DNA of 64,000 nt from Stercorarius parasiticus. Lineage: Eukaryota; Chordata; Aves; Charadriiformes; Stercorariidae. This document shows, in pieces, positions 1-13,200 of this stretch (positions within the stretch are counted from its first letter, which is position 1; the number at the start of each line of letters is the position of its first letter). Both the position numbers and the translations under genes were made by a program. Location of the stretch: assembly GCA_013396915.1 (NCBI GenBank), contig VWZL01001361.1:138560-202559 (forward strand). The letters run 5' to 3'. A model generated the notes under the pieces. The model did no database searches. It was not told the DNA's origin and saw nothing but the letters and a program-made list of their open reading frames with translations.

Positions 1-480
1 ACCGGCCGCCCCGCATCCTCCGCCGACCCTCAGAGAGGAGGAGGAGGAGGAGGAGGAGGAGGGTGGCGGGACGCAGGCGGCGTCGGGCGTCCCTCCGTCC
101 CCTTAGCAGGTTTGGTTTCAGAGGGCAGCAAAACAATGGGCTCGGATGTCTTCTGGGTATTTATAGATTAAACCTGAGCAGCGGAAAGGTCACAGGGGGC
201 CCAGGCGTTGCCCCCCTTGATGTATATATTATTTACCATCGTTTACAGCGGTGGCTTTCGTCGTCCCTTCCCTCTGCCACCCCAGGGGCGCAGGGACAGA
301 CCGAGACAGAGCCGAGCGCTCTTCTTTGCTCGTCGGAAGTTTAAGACGGGTTTTTTTTGGAGGGGACGTCTTTCCACGGATGCGTTTCCCGCCCCGAAAC
401 ACGCTGCTCCCTTAGGCGGTCGGGGTCGCTACACGGAGAGACGCTACACGGGCGTCTCAGAATCAGAGGAAAACGGCGCG
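1..480. promoter_or_regulatory. CpG-rich segment at left edge, probable CpG-island flank
   Basis: This is the only markedly CpG-dense stretch in the window. CG dinucleotides recur through the first 100 bases and again around 360-480, while most of the following 55 kb is AT-rich and CpG-poor. A weaker CpG shoulder runs on to about 600. CpG islands of this kind usually cover promoters and first exons of developmental genes, and a T-box gene exon lies downstream on the plus strand, so this may be the 3' flank of the TBX15 promoter island. I see no TATA box, convincing start site or recognisable N-terminal TBX15 coding sequence here. The short open frames in it look like by-products of GC richness. 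The island call is by eye. Confidence 0.5.
35..62 (+). repeat. (GAG)n trinucleotide microsatellite
   Basis: About nine uninterrupted GAG/GGA units lie within the CpG-rich left edge. It would read as poly-Glu, poly-Gly or poly-Arg depending on frame, but nothing here shows that it is coding. Confidence 0.9.
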
Positions 481-3400
481 GCTAAAAAATTCTAATTTCT
501 CGGCTTTGGGACAGTTCTGTTCCTCGCAAAGAAACACGCGAGCGGTTTGTAAACGAATTTCGCCAGTGTAGTCTTCATATCACACATCCCATCGGTATTT
601 TTGATTGCGCATATTAAAAATGCACACATCGGTTAAAAAAACCCCAAAACTCAAAACCAAAAAACACTTTCGAGAGTTTTATTTTTGTCAATCTGCGAAG
701 ACATTGCACTGCAAGTTGTTTTTCGTTCTGTATGTTTTTCTAAAGCTACATTAACGAACTACTGCGAAGCTTTGCAACGAGAGAAAACGACATGGCACAT
801 ATTTTGAGACCTACAACGTGTTTATTACAGCTGGTTATCCATAAGATTAAGATCCGATAGCTTGACAAAGCCTTCCGTGGCTGGCAAGAGTAAAACCTCT
901 ATCTCTTTTACCCTGGCGTGTTGTTCTCCTGCCTATCCTGGGAAGCGGCACGAATATCCATCTTAATTCCACTCCGCCGCCGCAGGGTACCTGCTCCTCC
1001 TTGTCCCGGGCAAACCCCCTCCACCGGTGGGGGTGCAGGAGCCATGCAGCGACCCTCTGGAGGGGCAAACACATTATAAGAGTGGGGGAAATGTGATTGA
1101 TAATACCTGATTTTATTTTTTTTATACCACTGCTTCTGAATGCTCGTATTGATGAAATCCCATGTTTTTGAGTAATGGCCGTGAAACCCATGAATAGGGA
1201 GTGACTTAATTTGGTTTCAGATGTAGTTTCTCACTTCAGCTTTTGTTTGAGGTCTCAGTAGATGGGACTAGGATTTCAAGAGCTTGCAGGGAACTTTTTC
1301 TCGTCTCTTTCCTGAGGTAGGGTGAATTGGTGTGCACCATCGTTTGTGTGGTCCCTAAGGCTTGCTGATGAGCAATGCTCCATAACAACGAGGTGTAAGA
1401 CAGAGAGTATTAGCTTTGCCTTTGGCAGAAGTGCTTGGGACTGGGATTTATCGATGCGATGTCTTTCTAGCAAATGTGTGTGTGACTGGAGTTGTATGAA
1501 TTCATTCCACCTGTTGGATCATCAGTTTGCCTCCTGAGGAGGGGATACCATTGCTCCCTTGTGTATGCAATGGGAGGAAATGTGAAAATCTGACCCTCAT
1601 AATGCCTCTGCTCCCCCTGTACTCTGGCCGCAGAGCTAATGCTCTCGCCCTTCCCAGAGGAGAGAGTTGCAGGAGCAGATGGAGCTGTCCAGATGAGAGC
1701 CAGGAGAGCCCTGTGGGGGCTCGGGAAAGGGTTGCCTTGGTCAAGTTCATACAACTCTGACCTTGGAGCTGGAGGAGACAGAGAGCGAGAAGGATTTGTC
1801 TCTGCGGTCATATGCGTCTTGCTGAATTGGTGAACTCCTGCTGCTGGGTTTGTGAAACTCTTCCTGCAGAGAGGTGAATTGCTCACGCTGTATTAAGAGG
1901 GCAGGTAATAGAATAATAGAGACAAATCTCACAGAGCAGCAGAGTACTAGAAAAAAGGCAGTGTGTCAAACAATGTCTTCCTTTCTTTTATATGCATTTT
2001 AAATCTGCAGCTTTTTTTACACAGGTTTATTCCATCTGCTGGGAAGGGGAAAGCTGCTATTTCAAAAGATGTTTCTTGTCTTTGACAAGAACTTTGGGAG
2101 AATCCAAAAAGCTTCTGTTACAAGCAAATGTCAACTAATTCCTTACAAACCATCAATCACTTCTTCCTCCTCCCACTTGGGGCTGAGAGCTTATATCAAA
2201 TATCAGCCCAGCTAACCTCTCCTCAGGCAGAAGTGTCCTGCTTTATCTGTATCCGTCTTTAAGGAAAACTGATGCTTTTTTCAGATGGAAAAGTTGAAAT
2301 ATGTCTTCCAGGAGTGCTGCATTCAGGAAAGAGCATTTGCATTGTTTTACAACACAGTCAGTGCCACTTAAGTCACCTCTGTTCACACAGATCACTGTTC
2401 CTATTTTAATCAGTTGGATTCCTGTATGAATCTTTGCTTGCAGTCTTGTGTCTTCAAAGGTCAAAGCCTGTTGGTTTTTTTTCTTTAAACTTTTCTTTTT
2501 TCCTGCCTTCTGATGTAGATTACTAAGCTTGCACTAGTTTAAAAAATGCACTAAAATCAGTCTGAGAGCACTTGGAAAATTCCTGGATATATTGAGACTG
2601 GCTCATATGGCATTTACATCTGTTCCTGTTGCAAGTAAAATCTATTCAAGTGTGATTTAAATCACCCCAAGCGTCCATATTGAGATCTATATTTTACACC
2701 GGTGACATAAAATCAAGTTCAATGAAAGAAGCTTAAGTTTTCTAAAACTGACAACGTTTCAGAGATCAACAGTGTTTCCCGGAGAGGCTGAGCTTGCTAG
2801 TGCCTGTTGATGGAATTATAAGATTTTATGCTAGCCCGTAGCTTTCTGACATACTCCTGAACACTACGATTACATTGCAGCAATGGGCTGGGAAGTTATG
2901 TTTAAATCCTGATAGCAAAAGCAGGATGGTTTTACAGGCGAGTGGTCACTATCTGTCAGCCTGGGAGCTGCATGGCTCCATTAGGAAGAGCAGCAGCGGG
3001 CGCCTGGAGGTACAGGGAAATGCAGGCAACTTCCCAGTGATCCAGTGCCTAATCCTGCCCAAAGCAGCTCTGCATAGCAGGACACTGAAGGACTTGGTTT
3101 TTCTGGCTTATTATTCAAACTAGTGTTTCCACAAGTAGAGAGTACTGTCCAGCAACGCTGAGACAATTTTATTTTCAGAGAAAAAAAAATGGTGTAGCTT
3201 TTTGCTGCTTATTTCCAATACTGGTTAAAATAGGCTATGATTCTGACCTTTCTGCCTGCGAAGCATTTGTCGTCTCAAAATAAAATGTCATTGCATTTCT
3301 TGTGGTAAAAGCTGTAGTGTGCTTTGGTGAGAAGGGCTAGGGAAAAATAACATGGTGATATGGTAAAATTAAATTGAAATACCTTTGAATGGAGATTAAT

Positions 3401-6400
3401 AAACTTTAAAAGTCTGAGAGGAAACATAGTGCCAATTCAAGTTCTAGCAACAATATTCATGACGGAGGCATCTTTTAATTGCGTACTCTGCAGGATCAGA
3501 AAACAATGAATCAGTAAATCAATGCAAGAAGTGACAAAAGCACTTGCTACAATAATATTTACAAGAATATTTCCATATGCCATTTGCTCAGTTGAGCTAT
3601 TGATCTGACAGTATTGTGAAGATGGTGAAAGAATTGTCTGAGTGAAACCCCTGTGACAGTGGGTTGTCCACTGTTTGCTGTATGTTTGCAAATAGAAACT
3701 TACAGCTGCTAGAGGGAAGGCTGCACCTAGCAAATGTCTTAGGCCATCACACACTGATTTGCAGCAGCAGAGGAATTTAGAGGAGGATTTTTCATTTGGG
3801 GCCTGAGCAGAAAAAAAGTGGAGGTGGTGAGGAAGCATTTAGATTTGGTTGAATAAAAGTTGGTGGGTTTTTTTTGTTGTTGTTTTTTTGGTTTTTTTTA
3901 AACTTTATTGAGAAACAGGAAAACTTAGGTTTTGGCCAACCTTTGAATATTTATTTTTGTACCATCAAATTACCTCACATTTTTAAGTTGTGCAACCATT
4001 TGAAAAATGGATCCCCAAACTTCCTTGTTTCAATTGATTAAAAAAGAGTTCTAAAATAAATTATAAAATTAATTTGCAATTAAAAAATAAGGCATTTTGA
4101 TTTAGATAATAATGACATCAAGCATTTGGACAGTCAAAACTGCTTCCCTATTTTTCTTCTTTTAATAATCAAAGTGAATTGACAAATTCTGCAGGGTTTC
4201 ATAAGTAAGTTTTAATTTCTCCAAAACTGTATTTTCTTGGCCAATTCCTTATATATGTACTAAAAAAAAATAATTTAGCTAAACTCTTGCATGGTAGAAT
4301 TCAGTCCCTGTCATCACAGACAGTTTCACTGCACTGCATCTGCACCTGCTCACTCATCTTAAGGCTTTTGCTTTTGGGGAAGGAAATCTTCCAGTATTGT
4401 TAAATGGACATTTTCAGCAATGTCCACAGGTGTGGCTCTTGGAAAGGAGCTTGGGAAGAAATTATTGCCAACGACCTTTAAAAGAACTGATTTACAGTTT
4501 CTAAAGGGTACTTAACCAACTGGTTAAGAACTGACACAAATCATATTAATAATCATCACATCTATATGAATGCAGCCACAGCAAAAATTGTTTTAAAATC
4601 AGTGGACCAGGGCACACAGACTAATTATGAATGACTTACAGTTCTTTGATTTCACTCAGGGACTGGATGCACTCTTGGCTAGCATTAATATTTTTCCCAT
4701 GACCAATGAATTAACAAAACCAAGCCTCTACTTTTATGGAGCTTCAAGAAATAGAGAACTCCCTGATCAGAAATCTACCCCAAAACTAAGGGGAAAATGG
4801 AAGACACCACAGTGGCTTTGCTTTTACTGAGACTGAAGAATTGTGCATCGCTGACTTCTTAAGAAGCTGCAACAGTTAATAGCAGTATCCCTAAATAAGA
4901 TACCAAAAGTGCTGACTGACTGCATGGATGCTTATGGATAGAAAATAATTCTAAGGAAGACACATCGTAACTTTTAGAAATGTATGGTGCATATGGTCAG
5001 GGGGTCTTCAAAAATAGGCTCTTGTTGTTTTACCCCTGAAATGCCTGCAGAACAGTTCTGTAAGTTTGTGCTTGCTGAGGAAGAAGGGACCTTGGGAACA
5101 GATGAAGAGATTCAGAGAGGGACTTTTTTTTTCACCTACTTGCTGCACTGGGTTGTCCTCAATCCTGCTCAGAGGATCCTATTAAAAGGTCAGTTATGAA
5201 ATGTCTGTAGGTGTTATTGTCATCACTTCTACCAGCATTACTTAGTTTGATGAAAAAATTATCCCACTGCTGCCCGTCATCCCTCTCTCAGCTTTGCATG
5301 TAGATACACTTTGTACAGAAAAAATGCAAATGCATTTTTATTGGGCTTTAAGCAATATTTCTTATGAGGGCAAAAAAAATACTAGAAGACCTGCTGAGCA
5401 TTCCCTTGTACCCCCTCAGGCCTTAATGGAAACACTCCCACTGGCTTTTTTAAAAACAGTCTTCAGCCTTGGGATTGTACAGTACTCTGCTGCTGCCTTA
5501 ACTTTTAATAAAATGCCATGCAATAATTGGGATTGTCAATCTTAAATTTTTGGTTGACATATCTTCTTGCGAAGATGTGTATTGTTCCTGAGTTTGCTCT
5601 TTAATTTATCAGGTATCTGCAAAATTAGAAAACAAAGACATTGGAAGTGTCCTATGACATCGCAAAAGACTTAGGAGGCAGCTGCTAAAGGAGGGCCTGA
5701 TTCTGCGAGATGCTGAGCGTCTGCATTTCAAAGGACTTCATGGTGCTGATTTTCAAGGGCGCAGCTTTCGTGACCTTATTTTCAGTGGCATTAAGAATGT
5801 GTAATCGCCACGGGGATCTTGACCTCTCGCTTGATTTCTGCTCTGAGATGCCCTAAACAGACAGTGATAGCCAGAAAGTAGCCTCCCCTCAGCACAACTG
5901 TCAGGATTGGAATAATTTTGACTTATGTACGGTGATTTCTTTGTTGTCTGCTGGAATACTGTGTCAGTCTGTATGAGTAAAATAATCATGACAGTGAGGT
6001 TAATGCCTGGGTGATCACTTTTATGCTGTGGAAGGATCAGGTTTTCCTCTGCTTTTCAGTTTTCCTGCAAATGCCTGATAGTGTGAAAACTATCAGGATG
6101 GATCAGATACAGGTTTCTGAATTATGTCCGTCTTTGCAATTTCTAAGTGCTCCTTCCTTTTTATTGTGTAATACAATAAAACAGTGCTCCATACAAAGCA
6201 ACAAGGCTGTTATTTTTAAACTCCGGAGTTGTTTTTTACTTCAGAAAACTTAATCTTTTTATGCCAGAAAGTTGTAGGAAGCTGGGAAAATATAGAATGC
6301 AGCACATGGCCGTGGGTGCCTAATGGTTTTTATTTTGCTCCAGAATTTAAAAGATAAATAGAAGATTTATTATTGTAGGATTTGGGGGTTTCCTGTGCCA

Positions 6401-7550
6401 GGCTCCTTGGAGCAAGTAAAAAAAAAGTCTTCATTTACCGTCAAACAACCTTAGCAAAGTCTCCATCTGCCTAGTGGCGAGCCAGTCACGTTATTCAGTT
6501 CAATGCTTGGGAGTGTTACCCGCATAAGACTGTAACATCACAGTTCTGTTATGCAGGTCCCTGCAACGCTGACGGAGCGGCAGAGAGCCTACGCTGCCCC
6601 GTTAGAGACTGCTCGGATTATTCTGTACATAGGAATTCTGTTTACTCCATAACTCAGGAAATTGCGCCTGGGCTGGGGAAAGGGAGGGCGGCTGTGCAAG
6701 TGCCTAGCAGTGTACCGTTACAGAAACAGACAATAATTAATAGCTTTTGTGAAAATATAGTCATATAATGCAGCTTCAGGAAAAAAAAAAACAACCTCGT
6801 TCTGCTGCTTGGAATGAAAGGTTCGATTGTGAAGTGACTGTTTATTAAGAGCATTTCAAGACTGATTGCTTGAGTTACATTAAGATGCTGAAAATCATTT
6901 ATCCAGTGTAATTCAGGAATAATTGATTTAGAAAAAATGGAGAGAGGCTTGACTGAGTACATGTGGGGCACATGAGCGAGTAATCCAGTATGGTTACAGC
7001 CTTTAACAGAAAAGCCGTTCAGCCCCGGAAGGGGATGGAGAAATGTCTAGGGCATTTGTCCTTTTACCATGTCAGATGTCCTGTCCCTGGTTGTGCTCTC
7101 AGACACCCGCTGGGCTGGGATGTCCCTGGGCTTCTCTAGGTCCTGATTTGACCTTGGGCTGAGAATAACAAAATAAGAATGACAGTCCTGTCGCTCAGCC
7201 TGGATGAGGACCGGGTGCCCCATACTGCTGCAGGGGGCTCACTTGGGGGGACAAGGGACATAACACACCAGTGAATGGAGTGGGTCACCGTTATGTTAGC
7301 TGTAGTTTAATGTCGAGTTGCACGCGTACACTATCCTCCTGGGGATGAAATGATGGTGAAATCAGGAAGAGACGAGTTAATAGGGGCAAAGGGGTAGAAA
7401 ACCAGGCAGAAAAGGGGATTACCGTTGGGAAGAGGAGAATGAGGCAGGAAAGGGAGCAGTTCAGGGCTGCATTTCCTACCCACTGTCTGCTCGTGGCACG
7501 AGGAGGAATTAGAAACTCTTTTCAGACTTTCTTCCTGCATCTGTGTACCC
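481..7550. other. Presumed TBX15 intron 1, no gene seen
   Basis: Mostly AT-rich unique sequence. I see no conserved coding frame, RNA gene or clear transposon. The open frames here (for example 847-1191 and 1467-1886, minus; 3437-3838, minus) have no recognisable motifs and overlap each other on both strands, as chance frames do. Two local structures stand out: a CCACCGGTGG palindrome with C-rich and G-rich flanks at 1014-1034, and an 8-bp inverted repeat with a 2-nt spacer at 4511-4528. Confidence 0.6.
4511..4528. repeat. Short palindrome CTTAACCA-AC-TGGTTAAG
   Basis: Perfect 8-bp inverted arms are separated by 2 bases. The right half contains AACTGGTT, which resembles Grainyhead/CP2-family half-sites, so a dimeric transcription factor site is possible. 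No functional evidence is visible. Confidence 0.5.
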
Positions 7551-7554
7551 TCCA

Positions 7555-7612
7555 GTTTTGTTTTGTTTTGTTTTGTTTTTTGTTTATTTTTGTCCCCCCC
7601 CCCCAAAAAAAA
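7555..7612 (+). repeat. (GTTTT)n followed by C11-A8 tract
   Basis: Four to five GTTTT units are followed by T-rich sequence, then a run of 11 C (7594-7604) directly joined to 8 A (7605-7612). Low-complexity DNA; homopolymer lengths are prone to sequencing error. Confidence 0.85.
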
Positions 7613-7839
7613 GGAAAGATTCCTATAAATGAAATATACTGTTCAAAATAGTTTATGAAGGCAACTTAGTACATTATACCAGACAAACATGATCATTTGG
7701 TGTAGCTTCGATATGTAAAAGGCCCGGTGAAAAAAAAAAAAGGGAAAACCTCTCAAATCAACAGAAGCTGTCAGGAGAAAGAACGGCATTTCTTCCCATG
7801 GTCTTTGTTCTTCATGGTCTGATGTGAAAAAATCAGGAA

Positions 7840-8260
7840 TTTCAGGAAAAATTATAAAGACTCTTCCAGATGAAATATTTTGTCTTACAGTGAACTCTAT
7901 AGGATTTTTTAGAATAATATTTAAAATCCTATTTGCTACTTTTATTCAGGCCTTCAGCCTTTTCATAATCAATAGGTGGTACACATGGAGCTGTTTTAAG
8001 TCTAGTTTATTATGCAGTTGCATTGACTGTACATGATTGATTTCCATTATATATAAAAATCAAATACCTCAGTGCTTTATATTATTAATATTTAAATTGT
8101 CACTATACAGAAGGTTTTTATGTGCCTGAGAGAACATGTTAGTCATTATTGCAATGAGTATATTTATTTATTATACAGGTGTATATATACTTAGAGGCAA
8201 TTTCTAATTGCTAATTAAATTATGCATAGCACATTTCTTATTGTTAAAGAAGTAATTAAA
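7840..8260. promoter_or_regulatory. AT-rich candidate conserved non-coding element with homeodomain-type motifs
   Basis: This block is AT-rich but not simple-sequence. It contains a dense set of TAAT/ATTA-type cores, notably around 8200-8225 where AATTGC, TAATTA and an ATGCAT octamer-like core lie side by side, plus further TTAATT and TAATTA-like cores near 8085 and 8250. Developmental gene introns commonly carry such deeply conserved enhancers. This is inference from composition only: conservation cannot be seen from one sequence, and AT-rich DNA yields such cores by chance. Confidence 0.25.
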
Positions 8261-8355
8261 CTCGACTTATGATAATCAGTTAAACCAGATAACTCAGTCT
8301 TCCCCCTCTGTCTGCAATTTCTGCTTGTTATTTTGTTTATTCGTGTGTTTTTCCT

Positions 8356-8380
8356 GGGGGTGGGGGTGGAGGGAAGAGGG
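8356..8380 (+). other. G-quadruplex motif
   Basis: Four G runs (5, 5, 3, 3) are separated by loops T, TGGA and AAGA, which satisfies the canonical G3+N1-7 pattern on the plus strand. It lies in otherwise AT-rich intron. Confidence 0.6.
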
Positions 8381-10139
8381 AGGCAGCTTTTCTGCACAGC
8401 AGCAAAATTTTTCAGAAATGTCACTCTGGCTAGGGCCACATAATTTAAATGAAGAATTGCAAATAGTAGTAATGGTTTCTTATTACAATTATTTGTAGTT
8501 GAATGAGAATATTTATTTGTGAATAATCCTTAATAATTTTATTGATGAATAATCAGACAGTTGCTGAGTATTCATCAAAATGCTTGACAGTCCTGAATTA
8601 AAATATAAACACGTCAGATAGTTGCTATTCACTGTAGCCTTTATGCAGTGATGTTTGCAGATAAATGGGAAGAAAAAGCTTATTACTGTTACTGTCATCT
8701 AATGAAGTGTATACTAGCTATTTTGTACTTTTTTTTTTCTGTAAAAAAGTGTGTTTCTCTTTTAGTCTTTTTTCCCTATTTCCCCTTCCTTTTTTCTTTA
8801 CTCCAGATTCACAGTTGTTGTATTTTTGACTCATCTGAGTCATGGCTTTTCTCCTGTAAATCAGGACGCTTATCTAGGTTTATTTCTGAAGAGGTGATTC
8901 ATTGTTAGCACTTGGGCTGTTGCTCATACTTAGACTGTCGATTCTTCCGGACGGCCTAATGGTCTCCTTCGCTTACATTTAACAGTACAAGGGAGCGTCA
9001 ATCCACATCCAGGGCTTTGGGACATTACAGTTGTACAAAGAATAATATTTTGAAGGTGTTGCTGGTTAGTCACCTTCCTTTAATAAGACAACATTCACAC
9101 CAACCGTTTACACTGCGGTTGGCTAAATTTTTTCCCGTGTACATACTAAGATGTGATCTTCCTTTCGTATGCCAGACTTTGAGCACAGCAAGTCAAATGC
9201 TCTTAACTCTTCCCTGGTATCTCTATCATTAGGGAAACAGGGACTTGAACCAGGATTTGTCATTACTTTAATTGCGGTCTGAGCTTGACAACATTTAATA
9301 ATAAATTCAAAGGGGTGCTCGACGATATTTGAGTAGGAACTAAAATCTCAACACAGTGGAAACTCTAAATGAAGAAATAACGAAAGTAGAGTTTTGCTGA
9401 AGCCGAACATAGATCTTGTGTTGTTTCAGTGCACAATTAATTACAGGTGAAATCTTCGTATTTTTTGAAAAAAAAAAATCAGAATTTTCTGAGATATGTT
9501 TCCTCTTCCTCTGTCTAAGATGTCGGGAGAAAAGCCCTTTCTTCTTGTATATCTTAAAAATAAACAAGGGAATAGAAAGCAGTAATTTCTCATTTGTGGG
9601 TGCAGGGAGCAATCTGAAGCTGAAGGCTTAGTTTGCAGAGTTTGCAGAGCAATTAAAAATAACAGGATTCCCAATTCAAATTGTTGTCTTGAAATACGTC
9701 CTGATTTAGTAAGGAAAACACAGGAATCAGTCAGTGATTGAGTCCCTTACATAAGGGATTTGCAAAATTGGATATCTAACAGTTTCATTTTCTTCAATTA
9801 AATTTTGGCTACTTTGGCACATGTATAAAGGTTATTTTTTATGAAGACGTGACTTTCAAAAGTTATTGTAAAATATTGGTTTCTTTATTTCTCTTCAGAA
9901 GAGTATGTAGATACCTATTTGGGGGCAGATTCAGCAAGCAGCTGAGAACTCTAGCCCATCCTGTCACTGTATTTAAACAAAAGCTGAACAGTGACAATGA
10001 CTTATACCAAATATCTAATATTCCCCATTTTTAGTGGTTTTTTGATTTTGTTCTAGGATTTCTTTTGTTTAATAATTGGGGATTTTTTTCAGGGAAGAAA
10101 TTCCTGCTGCTCTTACCAGTTCAGAAAAAGTGACTGTCT

Positions 10140-10235
10140 AATATTGAACAGCAAAGAATTTGGGTTCAAATCCCATTTTGTTTGCTATATACTTTCTCGA
10201 CATTGTGTGCATGTATAAGCTTCTCTATATAGACA
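10140..10235 (+). repeat. Possible MIR SINE relic
   Basis: GGGTTCAAATCCC at 10162-10174 is a tRNA B-box-like sequence. It is followed by GCTATATACT, then GTGTG, then an AAG-CTTCTCTAT-CAG order. This follows the MIR consensus order (B box, TGCCACTTACTAGCTGTGTG, CAAGT, CCTCTCTGTGCCTCAG), heavily diverged. MIRs are tRNA-derived, non-autonomous SINEs found in amniotes. There is no A box or cloverleaf, so it is not a tRNA gene. Confidence 0.45.
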
Positions 10236-13200
10236 GATTTATATTATTAACATGTATATATTATACTAATAATATTCTGGATATAATTTTTTTTTAAATA
10301 AAACCATAGTCTAATCTCTTTTTAGGGCCACTAAACCCCTGAATTTAAACATTTAACATATTTTAAGTATTTTAGAAATACTAATCTTTTTCATTCCTAT
10401 TTTGCACTTACAGTTTGTTATGGCAACAAATATTAGATACTAGTGTTATGTTTGATTGCTAGAAATAAGAGAATTGTGCTCTGCGAGAGATTTCAGATAT
10501 TTGATAATGAAAGCTTCTTTCATTTTACAATAGAATTTAAACACCTGTTTTTGTATCGGGCAGAATAAAAATGCCTTGCTTTTTAATGGGAGAAACATCA
10601 TTTTATGCACTGATTTATCCAATTAAGTTTGCAGCAATTACCTAATGTTCAGGAGTTGAAAGTAGAACTGTCTGCTGTCTTTGGTGAGAACCACTCGACA
10701 ACAAGAGCATTCCCGTATTTCCAGCAGATATATTCATGGCAGCAAGGGTTTCCCTCCAGGCAAAAGTGGAGGTGAAACCCTCTTTTAGAAGGGCAATTCA
10801 AAAATTTCCCTGTGTTAAACAGAAGTGCAAAAACCTCTTTTAATGAAAGACAGATTTCAAGCGTTTGCCTAAGATTATCACTCCGCTAAACTGAAGCAGA
10901 GCAGCCGAAATTCCTGCATCATTTACATCCCATGAGCAAGGCAAGGGCAAAAGCTGGAGGGAAAATATTCAATAGCATAGGAGCAAACAGCTGTGAGGAA
11001 GAAAAAGTCGTGCTTTTCGTTACTGAAGAAAAGAAAATAATAGTTTAGCAAAAGCCAAACTAAGCAAACCCTGGGCTGTGCTGTGCCATAAATCCTGAAA
11101 GGGACACTCAACTCATATTGAAAAAAAATGATCCGTTCTGAAGTCCTCCAGTTTCTACTCCTTTTAAATACTCTGGCTGGCATTTAAAAGTGTGTAAAAC
11201 TTTAATTTTTGTTCCTGGGATCTTTCCCTCTTTGTGTTTGCAAAGGTGGTTTCTGTTAGCCAGTTTCCTCCTTGCTATCTGAGGCCCTGATCCTGCCAAA
11301 ATGTATTCATGTCCTTTATTGTGGCGAGTCTTCCATCAAAATCCCTCCCAGCAGGAAAGGTGAGCTCACATTTATGTGTTTGTAGGATCAGCGCCTAATT
11401 GTAGGGGAAATGGAAACTGCACAGAGTTCTGTCCGTGGCACAAAGTAAACAATAGAGAATACGGAGTAAAATATATTTCTTTAATACTTCAATTATAGAA
11501 ATGCTAGATGTGATGTGTAACTCCAGTAAGGGACAGACCCTTCAGAGAGGAATGTAATTTTTCATGTTATAAGTATATAGTTTTAAGCAGAAATAGCTAT
11601 TAAAAATAGCATGTGTTGAAATTATTGTAGTTGTGAGGTGAGGAACCATGTTCTTTATTTTCATTCTATATTTTCCTTTCAGTGTAGAACTGTCAAGCCC
11701 TTTTGTTGCTTGCCATTGAACTCCAGTGGGACTTTGATTTTATTTTTCTGGTGCATAGTTTTGTTTTGTGTATTTAGCAGTTCTGATGATGGAACTTAAG
11801 ATAAGTCCATTCAGAAATCGCAGTATTTATTAAGTCGCCTTTTATGGTGGCAACACAAGACAGAATGTTAAAACAAAATGAAACTGTGACCCCTTATATG
11901 TCCCTATTCAGAAAAATAGTCTCACTGAAGCCACTGGGAGTTGGAAAATACATCAGATGCAATTTAGACATTTACTTGAACCTAAAAGCTTAAACTGCAT
12001 TTGAAATTGAAAAAAAAGAAAAAAAGAAAAAGTGTGCTTAAATCATTTACGTGCTTTCAAAGATGCTATCAAGATTTGAAGTACGATGCTGGCATTATGA
12101 CCATAATTGAAAAGCCTAGTTTAGCCATAGCATGCTACCTTTAACTTGTGCTAGAGCTGGTTGAGATAAAGACTGCAAACCTGCTGTCATCTTACAGAGC
12201 TTGGTAAAGTCACTGCACAAACCTCTATGAGCGGACTGAGCTGTTAGGTGAGAAATTATCTTTCTTTCTGGGTATCAACCTGAGATAAAAGTTGGGGAAG
12301 GAACTGAAGGCAATCTTTATTTCTTGTTCTCTCTTCTCGACACTGGTGCAGCTATTTTACTGAAAGCCATTTGCAGAGCACAGGTGACATGTTAGTATTT
12401 AGATCTTGTAAAATAAAATATGAATGACCACGTAGCAGCGCTTCAGGAAGATTTTATAAGCGTTTTCCACTCCAAAGGCCTAGTTTTGATCTTCTTCTGG
12501 GACCTGAACTCTTGATGACTTTTAAATGGTATTTTGGTGAAAGGAGCAAGCTTTTTGCAAGCAGCTGGACAAAGGACTTGCATTATGTCCTGATATCCCC
12601 AAACCAAAAATGTTAGTTCCTCCTGTCCCTTCCCCAATGGCTGTATCCTGTTGTTTATCAACATTTTCAGCTCCACATTTCTCTGAATAGCCCATAGCAC
12701 CCCAGTTTCAATCCCAACTCCTGTACTACAGCCAGGCACAGGGTAGGGTTTTCTCCCTCTGGCTCCTGTCTCAGGATGTTCTTCCTGGATGAACACATAG
12801 AGTAAGTAGCCAAGAGAGCCTCTTAGTTGAGGGTGCTAATTTGATTTTCACAGAGTTTGTAGAAATTTAATTCCTTTGAGACCTCTATCCCTCTGTCAAA
12901 GTAGGTTAAAGCTGACCAGTGAGTCCATTTGGATCATTGGGTCCAGAATATTAAGGGGAAAGGGAAAACTGACCAGCTGATGGCCTCCTGTGAGCCTAAT
13001 TTCCTAAGAAATATAGCTAAAATATTTGATACATAGACAGACCATCTATTGCCTTATATTTTATATTCCAGTGTTCAAAGGAGATGCTTTAGGCTAGAGT
13101 TATTTTATGTGCTTATGAAAGGATGATGAAAAAATCATGTTCCACACTTTCACACAGTTTTTGTCATTTGTATAGCTTAATTCTTCAGCTTTCAGATCTG

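Noticed and set aside
1..150. TBX15 exon 1 in the CpG-rich edge
   Set aside because: No frame gives the expected N-terminal protein with its nuclear localisation motif, and no phase-matching donor is evident.
9237..9262. Possible MIR or tRNA remnant (GGACTTGAACCAGGATTTGTC)
   Set aside because: Only about 20 bases resemble the B-box side of MIR; too short to support.
10162..10174. tRNA B-box-like GGGTTCAAATCCC
   Set aside because: No A box or cloverleaf stems; better explained as a tRNA-derived MIR relic.
12443..12796. Minus-strand frame of 117 codons resembling a small gene or retrocopy
   Set aside because: I could not match it to any family, and there is no poly-A tail or flanking duplication.
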